Assembly: GCF_014648555.1 (NCBI RefSeq)
Contig: NZ_BMRI01000006.1
Span: forward strand, 77,861-141,860
From: Kitasatospora griseola
Lineage (GTDB): Bacteria > Actinomycetota > Actinomycetes > Streptomycetales > Streptomycetaceae
DNA: 64,000 nt
Direction of reading: 5' to 3'
Shown: positions 42,002-50,189 of the stretch, in pieces
Numbering within the stretch: the first letter of the stretch is position 1
Layout: each line of letters opens with the position of its first letter
Notes under the pieces: model-generated
Database searches by the model: none
What the model was told of the DNA's origin: nothing
The model's input: the letters and a program-made list of their open reading frames with translations, nothing else
Position numbers and translations under genes: made by a program

Positions 42002-42274
42002 ATGGTGCGAGTCCCCCTCACCCCCGAGCAGATCGAGGCCGGCCGGCGTCTGGGCGCGTTGTTCCGCGAAACCAGGGCCGGCCGTGACCCGGTCGCCGTC
42101 GCGCAGAGCGCCGGCATCTCCCCCGAGACCCTCCGCAAGATCGAGATGGGTCGGCTCCCCAGCCCCGGTTTCGGCACCGTGGTCGGCCTGTGCGCCGCGC
42201 TCGACGTGCCGCTGGACGACGCCGCGCAGGTCTGGCTGGGCGTGGTCGCCGACGACCGGCGCGCCGCCGGCTGA
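42002..42274 (+). CDS. XRE-family helix-turn-helix regulator
   Basis: A 90-residue DNA-binding protein consisting almost only of a Cro/CI-type helix-turn-helix: RLGALFRETRAGRDPVAVAQSAGISPETLRKIEMGRLPSPGF. The target is unknown. The ATG lies 60 bases after the NTF2-like stop; the 3' end converges with the methyltransferase gene with an 8-base gap. Confidence 0.8.
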   Translation: MVRVPLTPEQIEAGRRLGALFRETRAGRDPVAVAQSAGISPETLRKIEMGRLPSPGFGTVVGLCAALDVPLDDAAQVWLGVVADDRRAAG

Positions 42275-42282
42275 CCGGGGCG

Positions 42283-42933
42283 TCAGACGGTCGCCACCAC
42301 GGCGTACCGCTCGTCCGTCACCGGGCCGCCCCACAGTGCGGCGTCCGCCGACAGCGGTTCCACCCGCAGCTCGCGCACCAACGGCCTCACCGCACGGGCC
42401 AGTTGATCGGCGCTCGCGCCGCCGGCCCAGGGCAGTTCGCCCGCGCCCGGGGTGTACGGCTCGGTGACCGCCTCGCGCCAGCGGCCCTCGATCAGCACCA
42501 GTCGGCCGCCCGGGCGCAGCAGGGTCGTCCAGTGGCGCAGCGCCGCGTCCGGGTCGGGCAGCGTCCACAGCAGGTGGCGGCAGAGCAGCGCGTCGAACCG
42601 TTCGGCGCCCACCGGCGGCCGCGACGCGTCGCCGACCAGGAACCGGCCGGGCAGTCCCGCACCGGCCAGCTTCGCCCGGGCCCGGTCGACCATGCCGGCC
42701 GCCAGGTCGACCCCCGTCACCCGGTGCCCGGCCTCCGCCAGCAGCTGCGACAGCGACCCGGTGCCGCAGCCCGCGTCGAGCACGTCCAGCGGCCCGTCGG
42801 GCACCCACGCGCGCAGTCTCCGCTCCCAGGCCTGCCGGGTGACCTCGGCGGCCAGCCCGTGGTCGGGCTCCTGGTCGAAGGCGGGGGCGGCGTCGTTCCA
42901 GTACTCGGCGATGGCGTGCAGACGGGTGTCCAT
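42283..42933 (-). CDS. Class I SAM-dependent methyltransferase
   Basis: A 216-residue methyltransferase of the Methyltransf_11/25 type. It opens with IAEYWNDAAPAFDQEPDHGL, motif I is VLDAGCGTGSLSQLLAEAGH, the acidic residue is in VTGVDLAAGMVDRAR, and motif III LLRPGGRLVLIEGRW. Relatives methylate small molecules. The gene is convergent with the XRE regulator and divergent from the serine hydrolase gene. Confidence 0.88.
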   Translation of the reverse strand: MDTRLHAIAEYWNDAAPAFDQEPDHGLAAEVTRQAWERRLRAWVPDGPLDVLDAGCGTGSLSQLLAEAGHRVTGVDLAAGMVDRARAKLAGAGLPGRFLVGDASRPPVGAERFDALLCRHLLWTLPDPDAALRHWTTLLRPGGRLVLIEGRWREAVTEPYTPGAGELPWAGGASADQLARAVRPLVRELRVEPLSADAALWGGPVTDERYAVVATV

Positions 42934-42986
42934 CGGAGCACTGTCCCACCGGCCACCGACAACCGGGTGTGGGCCGGGTCACGGTT

Positions 42987-42998
42987 GAGGTTGACCTC
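42987..42998. promoter_or_regulatory. Candidate MerR operator
   Basis: Palindrome GAGGT-TG-ACCTC overlapping a TTGACC (-35-like) hexamer, 72 bases before the serine hydrolase start. MerR sites typically sit in this position between -35 and -10. Confidence 0.4.
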
Positions 42999-43069
42999 GG
43001 GGCAGGGTGGAGGCTCCTCGTATCGGCGCCGCGCCGACTGGGCAACACGATGCGAAGGAGCCGACCAGC

Positions 43070-44167
43070 ATGTCCACCACTGTGTCCGACCGGGGGCCGG
43101 AGCGCCCTGAACTCCAGCGGGTGATCGGGGAGTTGGTCGAGTCCGGTTTCGTCGGGGTCCGGCTCCGGGTGAACGACGAACGGGGCGAATGGGTCGGCGG
43201 CGCCGGTGTGCGCGCGTTGGACCGCAGCGCCGGGCCGACGGTCGACGGGCACTTCCGCATCGGCAGCACCACCAAGAACCTGGTCGCGGCCGTGGTGCTC
43301 CTGCTGGTCGCCGAGGGCAGGCTCGGCCTGGACGACCCGGCCGGCGGCCACCTGCCCGGGTTCGGCCTCGACGGGCGGATCACGGTGCGGATGCTGCTGC
43401 AGCACACCAGCGGGATCTTCAACCACACCGGCGAGCTCTACGAGGACGGGACGATCGTCCTGGGCGTCCCCTGGCAGGGCAGGGAGTGGGTGGAGGGCCG
43501 CTTCCGGACCTACCTGCCCGAGGATCTGGTGCGGCTGTCGCTGTCCCGGCCGCCGCGGTTCGCGCCGGGCGCGGGCTGGAGCTACGCCAACACCAACTAC
43601 GTGCTGGCCCGGCTGGTGATCGAGCAGGTCACCGGCCGCCCGTTCGCGGCGGAGCTGCAGCGGCTGGTGCTGGGGCCGCTGGGGCTGACCGGCACCGTCG
43701 CGCCGGGCGTCTCGCCCGAGGTCCCCGAGCCGCACAACCGCAGCTACTACCGCTACCCGGACGGCGGGCGGGAGCGGATCGTCGACGTCACCCGGCAGAA
43801 CCCGTCCTGGGTCGGGGCCGGCGGCGATCTGATCTCGACCACGCGCGACCTGCACACCTACTTCTCCGCACTGCTGGGCGGCCGGCTGCTGCCCGCCGAG
43901 CTGCTGGCCGAGATGCGCGCGCCGGAGGCGACGGCCGGCTACGGCCTGGGGGTGTTCGCCCAGCAGACGGACGCCGGGACCGTCTACCACCACAACGGCG
44001 CCACCATGGGCTCGGCGGCGCTGATGTACGGCACGGCCGACGGCGCCAGGACCCTGACCGCCGGGCTGACCTGGGTGGACGACGCCGACCTCACGATCGC
44101 CCCCGCGTTCCTGACCGCCCAACAGCGGCTGGTCGACGCGGTGTTCTGCGGCACACTGGCCCGATGA
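43070..44167 (+). CDS. Beta-lactamase-related serine hydrolase (class C/DD-peptidase fold)
   Basis: A 365-residue serine hydrolase. The catalytic tetrad motif is Ser66-T-T-Lys69 (RIGSTTKNLV), the second motif Tyr172-Ala-Asn (WSYANTNYVLARL), and the third VYHHNGATMG near residue 315. There is no signal peptide, so it acts in the cytoplasm, unlike true penicillin-binding proteins; esterase or small amide hydrolase activity is likely. GAAGGAG precedes the ATG. The following MerR gene overlaps it by four bases. Confidence 0.88.
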   Translation: MSTTVSDRGPERPELQRVIGELVESGFVGVRLRVNDERGEWVGGAGVRALDRSAGPTVDGHFRIGSTTKNLVAAVVLLLVAEGRLGLDDPAGGHLPGFGLDGRITVRMLLQHTSGIFNHTGELYEDGTIVLGVPWQGREWVEGRFRTYLPEDLVRLSLSRPPRFAPGAGWSYANTNYVLARLVIEQVTGRPFAAELQRLVLGPLGLTGTVAPGVSPEVPEPHNRSYYRYPDGGRERIVDVTRQNPSWVGAGGDLISTTRDLHTYFSALLGGRLLPAELLAEMRAPEATAGYGLGVFAQQTDAGTVYHHNGATMGSAALMYGTADGARTLTAGLTWVDDADLTIAPAFLTAQQRLVDAVFCGTLAR

Positions 44168-44940
44168 GCAACGGAGTGACGATCGGTCGGGCGGCGGCCT
44201 TCGTCGGTGTCACGGTGAAGACGGTGCGGCACTACCACCGGCTCGGCCTGGTCGCGGAGCCGGAGCGCGACAGCTCCGGCTACCGCCGGTACGGGTCCGC
44301 GGAGTTGCTGCAGCTGGTGCAGGTCCGGACGCTGGCCGCCGCGGGCGTGCCGCTCGCCGGGATCGGGGCCGTGCTCGACGCCGAGGCCGCGCAGTTCGGC
44401 GCGGCACTCGCCGATGTCGGGCGGCAACTCACCGAACGCATCGACGAGTTGGTCGCCCGCCGCGACACCCTGCAGCGGCTCGCCGACGGCGACCGGGCGC
44501 TGCTGCCCGACCGCGCCTGCGCGGTCCTGGACCGGATGCGCGACCTCGGCCTCGACCCCGGCTACGTGGCCGCGCAGCGCGAGGCCCTGGTGCTGGCCCG
44601 GGCGCTGGTCCCGGCCGGCTTCGACGGCTTCCTGGGTCAGCTCGAACGGGGGCTGCACGACCGGGAGTTCGTCGAGCTGACCAGGCGCGCCTGGGAGGCC
44701 GAGAGCTGGCAGCCGGACGATCCGAGAATCGAGGAGCTCGCGGCCGCCCTGGCCGACCGCTACCTCGCCGACCCTGCGCTGCTCGGGGATCACGCCAGCC
44801 TGCGGGCCTGGGCGAACGCCCCGGCCCAGTACCGGCTGATCAACAACCACCGCGAGGACCGGGCGCCGGTCGCGGCCCGACTGACCGCACTCACCGAGGC
44901 CAGGCTCCGCGCGGCGGGCGTCCCCCTGCCGCAGCGCTGA
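44164..44940 (+). CDS. MerR family regulator
   Basis: A 258-residue regulator. The winged helix-turn-helix has VTIGRAAAFVGVTVKTVRHYHRLGLVAEPERDSSGYRRYG, followed by a dimerisation helix; the C-terminal ~130 residues are a helical effector domain with no Cys pattern, so it is not a metal sensor. ATGA overlap with the serine hydrolase gene couples the two, and the palindrome at 42987 is the likely binding site. Confidence 0.9.
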   Translation: MSNGVTIGRAAAFVGVTVKTVRHYHRLGLVAEPERDSSGYRRYGSAELLQLVQVRTLAAAGVPLAGIGAVLDAEAAQFGAALADVGRQLTERIDELVARRDTLQRLADGDRALLPDRACAVLDRMRDLGLDPGYVAAQREALVLARALVPAGFDGFLGQLERGLHDREFVELTRRAWEAESWQPDDPRIEELAAALADRYLADPALLGDHASLRAWANAPAQYRLINNHREDRAPVAARLTALTEARLRAAGVPLPQR

Positions 44941-44949
44941 GGCGAGCCC

Positions 44950-45876
44950 TCACCCCCGGCCCGGCGCCGAGCGGCACAGCAACTCGGCGATCCGGTCGGT
45001 GACTTCGACCAGCCAGTCCGGATCGCCGTGCTCCCGCCCCCAGTGCGCGGCGTGCACCGCGCGGGCCTGCGCCCACCGGCGGACCCGCTCGTGGTCGAGT
45101 TCGGCGGCCTCCGCCCAGATCGCGAGCCGGCGCAGCACCGCACGGTGCGGGTCGTCCGCGGCGAGCAGTTCCTCGAACCGGCTGCGGATCAGGGCGATGG
45201 CGTCGAACGCGGGGTCGCCGACCTGGCCCTTGGGGTCGACGGCCAGCCAGGGTTCGCGCTCGGCCCGCAGGATGTTGGCGAAGTGCAGGTCGCCGTGGAC
45301 GAGGGTGTCGGGCTGGTCGGGCCCGAGCTCGCGAACGGTGGCGATCGCGGCATCCACCACCCGGCGCGGCAGCGGCCGGGGCAGCCGGTCGGCGTCCTCG
45401 CGGAGCCGCTCCGCCCACTGCCCGGCCCGGTCGCTCAGCCTCGGCAGGCCCGGCGGCGCGGCCACCGCGAGCCTCCGGGCGAGGCGGCCGGCGACGGCGA
45501 CGGCCTCGTCCACGCCCACCTCCGGATGATCGGCGAGCGTGCGCCGGTCGGCCCGCTCCAGCAGCATGGCGAACCGCGGGTCGTCGCGCCGGTGCAGCCG
45601 CACCGCCCCGCGACCGCCCCAGACGTCGAGGGCATCCGGCTCGTGCACGTTGCCGGGGTGCGGGAACGAGACCTTCAGCACGGCCGACGTACCGTCAACC
45701 ACCGTCACTGGCACCACAATTCCGACCTGCCCGTGCCCCACCTCCCCGTCCGGCCGACACTCCCACCGCTCCCCCAGCTCCCCGACCAACCCGGGCAGCC
45801 CGGCCAGCCACTCCCGCCCGGCCTCGCCCTCCCGCGCCACGACGATCCGCGCGAACTCCTCCGGTATCCCGATCAC
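44950..45876 (-). CDS. Aminoglycoside/hydroxyurea phosphotransferase (APH(6)/Hur type)
   Basis: A 308-residue antibiotic kinase. The ATP-binding lobe has VVDGTSAVLKVSFPHPGN, the catalytic loop is VHGDLHFANIL (His194, Asp196) and the metal site LAVDPKGQVGDPAFD (Asp214). These match streptomycin 6-kinase and hydroxyurea phosphotransferase relatives. It may protect against an antibiotic made by the host or neighbours, but many homologues have no known substrate. The GTG start overlaps the stop of the LysE remnant by four bases and has no clear ribosome site of its own. Confidence 0.88.
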   Translation of the reverse strand: MIGIPEEFARIVVAREGEAGREWLAGLPGLVGELGERWECRPDGEVGHGQVGIVVPVTVVDGTSAVLKVSFPHPGNVHEPDALDVWGGRGAVRLHRRDDPRFAMLLERADRRTLADHPEVGVDEAVAVAGRLARRLAVAAPPGLPRLSDRAGQWAERLREDADRLPRPLPRRVVDAAIATVRELGPDQPDTLVHGDLHFANILRAEREPWLAVDPKGQVGDPAFDAIALIRSRFEELLAADDPHRAVLRRLAIWAEAAELDHERVRRWAQARAVHAAHWGREHGDPDWLVEVTDRIAELLCRSAPGRG

Positions 45877-46094
45877 GCCTGCACCCTACGGGCTGCCCGT
45901 CGCCGACCGCGCCAAGTGCCGCTCCCCGTCGGCCTCCTGCGGGTTCGGTCAGCGCAGGCCGCGACCGCCGTCGCCCCGCCGGCGGCGGGGGCCCAGCCGC
46001 GGCGGCCCTCCTGCAGCAGCACTCCGACCGCGCCGAGCGGCACCGCCACCCCGAGTCCGGCCACCACGCCTTCGACCGCCGCGCCTGTCGTCAT
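45873..46094 (-). pseudogene. Truncated LysE-family transporter remnant
   Basis: A 73-residue frame whose first ~48 residues look like the start of a LysE/RhtB translocator (MTTGAAVEGVVAGLGVAVPLGAVGVLL and a second alanine-rich helix), then turns into basic sequence and stops. A full LysE has about 200 residues and six helices, so most is deleted. The ATG overlaps the stop of the Ser-x-x repeat gene and its stop overlaps the GTG of the kinase gene, so the deletion has fused the three into a tight transcript. The original LysE was probably the partner of the repeat protein. Confidence 0.5.
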
Positions 46095-46444
46095 TCCGCC
46101 ACGATGGCGTCCCGACCCGACCGCCTGCACCTCATTTTCGCGCCTCCGATGTCCGACCGGTCGGAGCACTCGCCGCGCCGGTGCGCGGCCCGCACCGCCA
46201 GTGCCGAGCGGTACGACAGCAGGGCGAGCACCGAGTCCGCCGAGAGGACGGACGCGGCGCTGCGCCAGGAGCCCACCGACAGCGCCGAGAACGCGGAGCC
46301 GACGCTGCCGAGCGACAGCGCCGACCCCACCGAACCGATCGACAGCACGGAGTACGCGGATCCGATCGACAGGAACGATCCCACCGACCCGACCGAGAAC
46401 CCCGCCTCCAGCGCCCTGCGCCAGCCGTCCCGACAGTTCGTCAC
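46091..46444 (-). CDS. Ser-x-x triplet-repeat protein
   Basis: A 117-residue protein. From about residue 17 to 80 Ser recurs every third position for roughly 20 triplets (SVG, SVG, SFL, SIG, SAY, SVL, SIG, SVG, SAL, SLG and so on), with Gly and hydrophobic residues in the other places; the tail is basic with two Cys. GGAGGAGG lies four bases before the GTG, an excellent ribosome site, so it is a real gene. I recall similar SxG repeat proteins in other actinobacteria but no function. The repeat could form a flat solenoid or a membrane-associated strand. It overlaps the LysE remnant by ATGA. Confidence 0.7.
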   Translation of the reverse strand: MTNCRDGWRRALEAGFSVGSVGSFLSIGSAYSVLSIGSVGSALSLGSVGSAFSALSVGSWRSAASVLSADSVLALLSYRSALAVRAAHRRGECSDRSDIGGAKMRCRRSGRDAIVAE

Positions 46445-46660
46445 CGTGCCTCCTCCGGGCCACCCACGACATCCGACAGTCCGTCAGTCATACCTGATGA
46501 CGGGCCGGCGACCGTGGATCCGCCGCCGTCGCCGCCCGACCTGCCCGCCTGGACGGGTCACCGGCCGCCCGATGGGCGGAACGTCGCAGGTCGGCGGGAT
46601 CGGCAAGGGCGCGACGAATCCGGGTGCGGGGCCACCGACCCGGCTCCGACAATGGCCGCC

Positions 46661-47440
46661 ATGACTTCGAGCGGACTGATCGAACTCGGCGACGGCGCCG
46701 TCTGGGCCGAGGACAGCGGGGGCGACGGCCCGCCCCTGGTGCTGCTGCACCCCGGGGTGGGCGACTCGCGGATCTGGGACGGCCTGTGGCCCGAACTCGC
46801 CGCGCGGAACCGGCTGGTCCGGTTCGACGTGCGCGGCTACGGGCGCTCGCCGGAGCCCGTCGCCGGGTACTCGAACCTCGCCGATCTGCACGCGGTGCTG
46901 GACCGCTTCGGGCTCGACCGGGTCCATCTGGTCGGCTGCAGCATGGGCGGCGGAACGTCGCTCGGCTTCGCCCTCCGGCACCCGGAGCGGGTGGCGTCGC
47001 TGACGCTGCTCTGCCCCGGCGTGGGAGGCTACCCGTGGCCGGACGAACCGGAGTCGGACGCCGAGTACGACCGGCTGGTGGCCGCCGGCGACCTGGCGGG
47101 GCTGACCGCCTTCGGCCTGCGCGAGTGGGCGGCGGCCGGTGCGGACCCGCAGGCCACGGCCCAACTGCGTTCCGCCGCCCGGGCCTGGCCCGGCGAGGAC
47201 GTCCACCAGCGGCCCGACCCGCCGGTATTCGACCGGCTCGGCGAACTGTCCGGCCTGCCCGCGGTGGTGCTGATCGGCGACCTCGACCGTCGCCCGGCGA
47301 TCGGCTGCGCCGAGCGGACCGCCGAGCGGCTCGGTTGCGAACTGGTGCGGCTGCCGGGCGTCGACCACCTGCCGCCGCTGCGGGCGCCGGACGCGGTCCT
47401 GGAGGCGATCCGGAAGGTGACCGTGCGCGGACGCCGCTGA
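46661..47440 (+). CDS. Alpha/beta fold hydrolase
   Basis: A 259-residue hydrolase. The oxyanion region LVLLHPGVGDSRIWDGLWPELA, the conserved VRFDVRGYGRSPEP, the nucleophile elbow VGCSMGGGTSLGFAL, the acid in VVLIGDLDRRPA and the terminal catalytic His in PGVDHLPPL are all present. Related enzymes include 3-oxoadipate enol-lactonase-like and haloperoxidase-like hydrolases; the substrate is unclear. ATG at 46652 is also possible. The gap 46445-46660 upstream holds no recognisable gene. Confidence 0.88.
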   Translation: MTSSGLIELGDGAVWAEDSGGDGPPLVLLHPGVGDSRIWDGLWPELAARNRLVRFDVRGYGRSPEPVAGYSNLADLHAVLDRFGLDRVHLVGCSMGGGTSLGFALRHPERVASLTLLCPGVGGYPWPDEPESDAEYDRLVAAGDLAGLTAFGLREWAAAGADPQATAQLRSAARAWPGEDVHQRPDPPVFDRLGELSGLPAVVLIGDLDRRPAIGCAERTAERLGCELVRLPGVDHLPPLRAPDAVLEAIRKVTVRGRR

Positions 47441-47641
47441 CCCGGGCCGACCGGCCGTACCGCCGACCGGCCGAAAGACCCGGGCGGCCCGGATGAACCC
47501 CCACCGGCCCCGCCCGACCCTCGTGACACGGCCCGTCCGCCGGGCCGTAGGGTCGTCTCCGGCCCTGATCGGGGAGATTTCCCCAGGTCGGGAGATTGCT
47601 CCGCACTTTTCCGTTATCCGCCGGCCGCCGGTGGATCTCCG

Positions 47642-49297
47642 ATGGGTGTGAGGGCACGACGCGAGAACACGAGGACGGTCAGGGCTGTGGACAGTGGGCA
47701 GGTGGCGACGCTGGTCGGTCGGGCCCAGCACGGCGACCGGCAGGCGGTGGCGGAGCTGGTGGGCGGCCACCTGCCGCTGGTGTACAACGTGGTGGGCCGG
47801 GCGCTGTCGGGGCATCCGGACACCGACGACGTGGTGCAGGAGACCATGCTGCGGGCGGTCGACGGGCTGTCGGGGCTGCGGGATCCGGCCGGGTTCCGCA
47901 GTTGGCTGGTGGCCATCGCGCTGAACCAGGTGCGCCGCCGGTTCCGGGACGAGGGCGTCGAGGGCGCGGCGCGCCAGGCGCCGGACCCGGTGGCGGTCGC
48001 GGACCCGGCGGCGGACTTCGTCGGGCTGACGATCGTCCGGCTGGGGCTGTCGGAGCAGCGGCGGGAGGTCGCGGAGGCGACCCGTTGGCTGGACGAGGGC
48101 GACCGGGACCTGTTGGCGCTGTGGTGGCTGGAGGCGGCGGGCGAGCTGTCCCGGGCGGAGCTGGCGGCGGCGCTGGAGGTGTCGCCGCAGCACGCGGCGG
48201 TGCGGGTGCAGCGGATGAAGGGTCAGCTGGAGGCGGCCCGGGTGGCGGTGCGGGCGCTGGCCGCGGTGCCGGTGTGCACGTGGTTGGCGGAGTTGACGGC
48301 GGGTTGGGACGGCGTGCCGAGTGCGCTGTGGCGCAAGCGGATCGGCCGTCATGTACGCGAGTGCGCGGGGTGCGGCGAGCACCGGCGCGGGCTGGTGCCG
48401 GCCGAGGGGCTGCTGGCGGGTCTGGCGATGGTGCCGGTGCCGGACGGTCTCGCCGCGCTGCCGCTGGAGCCCGCGGGTTCGGCGCAGGGCGCGGTCCCGC
48501 ACCGGCGCGGCCCGGCGGACGGCGGGCCGCGCGGCGGCTCGCACCGGGCGGGGTCCCGGCACGGCCGGCGGGCGGCGGCGCGTCGCGGCCCGCGTCGGGT
48601 GCTGGTGGGCGGCGGGGTGGTGGTGACGGTCGCGGTGGGGCTGCTGGTGGCGGTCGGCCTGCCGGAGTCGTCCTCGACGACGGACGGGCCGGAGGCGGCG
48701 CGGCAGCCGGCGGCGGCCGGTCCCGAGCAGGTGGAGGCGCTGGCCGTCCCGGCGGGCGGCACCGCGCCGTCCCCGTCCGCCGCCCCGTCCTCGTCCGCCT
48801 CCCCGAGCGCGAAGCCGTCGGCGTCGGCTTCGCCGTCGGCGTCCGTGTCCGGCAAGGAGCCGTCCGCGACGGCCTCCCCGCGGTCCACCTCGACGCCGGC
48901 CGCGAAGCGGACGACGGATCTCGGGCAGCAGGTGCTGGATCTGGTCAACTCCCAGCGCGCGCAGGCGGGTTGTAAAGCGGTCAAGTCGAACGGGCAGCTG
49001 GCGGCGGCGGCCCAGGAGCAGTCGGACGACATGGCGGAGCGCGCGTTCTTCGACCACACCAACCCGGACGGCGAGGGCCCGGAGCAGCGGATCGACGCCG
49101 CCGGGTACCAGTGGAGCGGCTGGGGCGAGAACATCGCGCGCGGCCAGAAGGACGCCGCCGCGGTGATGGCCGGCTGGATGAACAGCCCGGGCCACCGGGC
49201 GAATATCCTGAACTGCGCGTTCACCGAGCTGGGCGTGGGGGTGCACCAGGGCGCGGGTGGGCCCTGGTGGACGCAGGATTTCGGCACTCCGGGCTGA
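47642..49297 (+). CDS. ECF sigma factor fused to zinc anti-sigma-like motif, membrane helix and secreted CAP domain
   Basis: A 551-residue composite. Sigma region 2 (about 22-95: AELVGGHLPLVYNVVGRAL, TDDVVQETMLRAVDGL) and region 4 (about 140-205, ELSRAELAAALEVSPQHAAVRVQRMKG) come first. At 237-244 lies His-x3-Cys-x2-Cys, the zinc motif of ZAS anti-sigma factors. A membrane helix (320-340) is followed by a Ser/Pro/Ala-rich linker (about 372-425) and a CAP/SCP domain (428-548) with LVNSQRAQAGC, FFDHTNPDG, WGENIARG, and GHRANILNCAFTELGVGV. Sigma domains in the cytoplasm and CAP outside implies a membrane-tethered sigma factor, perhaps released by proteolysis. GTG at 47687 is an alternative start. 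Confidence 0.9.
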   Translation: MGVRARRENTRTVRAVDSGQVATLVGRAQHGDRQAVAELVGGHLPLVYNVVGRALSGHPDTDDVVQETMLRAVDGLSGLRDPAGFRSWLVAIALNQVRRRFRDEGVEGAARQAPDPVAVADPAADFVGLTIVRLGLSEQRREVAEATRWLDEGDRDLLALWWLEAAGELSRAELAAALEVSPQHAAVRVQRMKGQLEAARVAVRALAAVPVCTWLAELTAGWDGVPSALWRKRIGRHVRECAGCGEHRRGLVPAEGLLAGLAMVPVPDGLAALPLEPAGSAQGAVPHRRGPADGGPRGGSHRAGSRHGRRAAARRGPRRVLVGGGVVVTVAVGLLVAVGLPESSSTTDGPEAARQPAAAGPEQVEALAVPAGGTAPSPSAAPSSSASPSAKPSASASPSASVSGKEPSATASPRSTSTPAAKRTTDLGQQVLDLVNSQRAQAGCKAVKSNGQLAAAAQEQSDDMAERAFFDHTNPDGEGPEQRIDAAGYQWSGWGENIARGQKDAAAVMAGWMNSPGHRANILNCAFTELGVGVHQGAGGPWWTQDFGTPG

Positions 49298-49461
49298 CGG
49301 GGCCCCGCGGCCACGGAGGCTGCTGCCGATGCGGGTGGTGCGCGGGCGTCGTCGACGCTGCGGGGTCGCCGCTGCCGTCGCCGCCGCGCACGGAGGGTTG
49401 CCGCTGCGGGTGCGGCCGTCGCCGTTGACGGCCGCCCGCCCGCCGGGCGGGTCGGTGCGGG

Positions 49462-49902
49462 TCAGTCGGTGACGGCGCGGCTGCCCTCGCGGGGGCGCGG
49501 GACGGCCTCGGCGCCGTCCGCGGCCGCGGGCGGCCTGGTCTCGTTCATGACCGTCTCGCGCAGGTCGGCGAGGGCGTCGTCGACCGAGTCGTGGACGTCG
49601 AAGATCCGCTGGATGCCGAAGAGTTGGAGGATCTTGCGGGTGTGGGTCTCGGGGCCGGGGAGGACCAGCCGGAGCCGGCCGCCGCGGGAGGACAGCATGC
49701 GGCGGGTGGCGACCAGGACGGCGAATCCGGTGGAGTCGCAGAAGTCGACCCGGCTGATGTCCACCACCATGCGCAGACAGCCTTCGGTGACCAGTCGCTG
49801 CAGGCGCTCGCGGAGTGCCGAGACCCCGCTGATGTCCACCTCGCCGGCGACCTGGACGACCGTCCAGCCGTATCGCTCCCCATAGCTCACGCTCAGTGCC
49901 AC
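49462..49902 (-). CDS. STAS-domain anti-anti-sigma factor
   Basis: A 146-residue anti-sigma-factor antagonist of the SpoIIAA/RsbV type. The domain runs VVQVAGEVDISGVSALRERLQRL to DFCDSTGFAVLVATRRML, with the phosphorylatable Ser in DSTG, and FGIQRIFDVHDSVDDAL at the end. A disordered tail follows. It should bind a serine kinase of the RsbW family and so free a sigma factor; no such kinase is beside it. The GTG start is reached by AAAGG eight bases upstream. It converges with the sigma/CAP gene; 49903-50189 upstream shows nothing firm. Confidence 0.9.
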   Translation of the reverse strand: MALSVSYGERYGWTVVQVAGEVDISGVSALRERLQRLVTEGCLRMVVDISRVDFCDSTGFAVLVATRRMLSSRGGRLRLVLPGPETHTRKILQLFGIQRIFDVHDSVDDALADLRETVMNETRPPAAADGAEAVPRPREGSRAVTD

Positions 49903-50189
49903 TCCGGTGCCTTTCTCGTGGTTTCGCTGGGGGTATGCGGCCTCTGCCCGATTCCAGCGGCCCGAACCCTGTTCCTGGTGACGATTTCGCGGTCAGAGGG
50001 AGTAATTTCCGCGAAATGTCATGCCCGGGCTCCGTTCGACGGTCGAATTCCATGCTCCACCCGACGATCTGCACAGGATTTCCTCCGCTTGGCGGTACCG
50101 GAGATCGTCGCCCGCCGTCCGGGCCGGGACGCGCCGGGCGGGGGCCGGTGACAGGCTGGGTAGGGAGTGCCCGGCGAAGGGAGACCGCC

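Noticed and set aside
49931-49936. GGGTAT as a stress-sigma (SigB-type) -10 element near the STAS gene
   Set aside because: Wrong strand for the STAS gene and no -35 at the required distance for a rightward gene.
49903-50189. A gene in the gap between the STAS and VOC genes
   Set aside because: Only short frames without motif or ribosome site.
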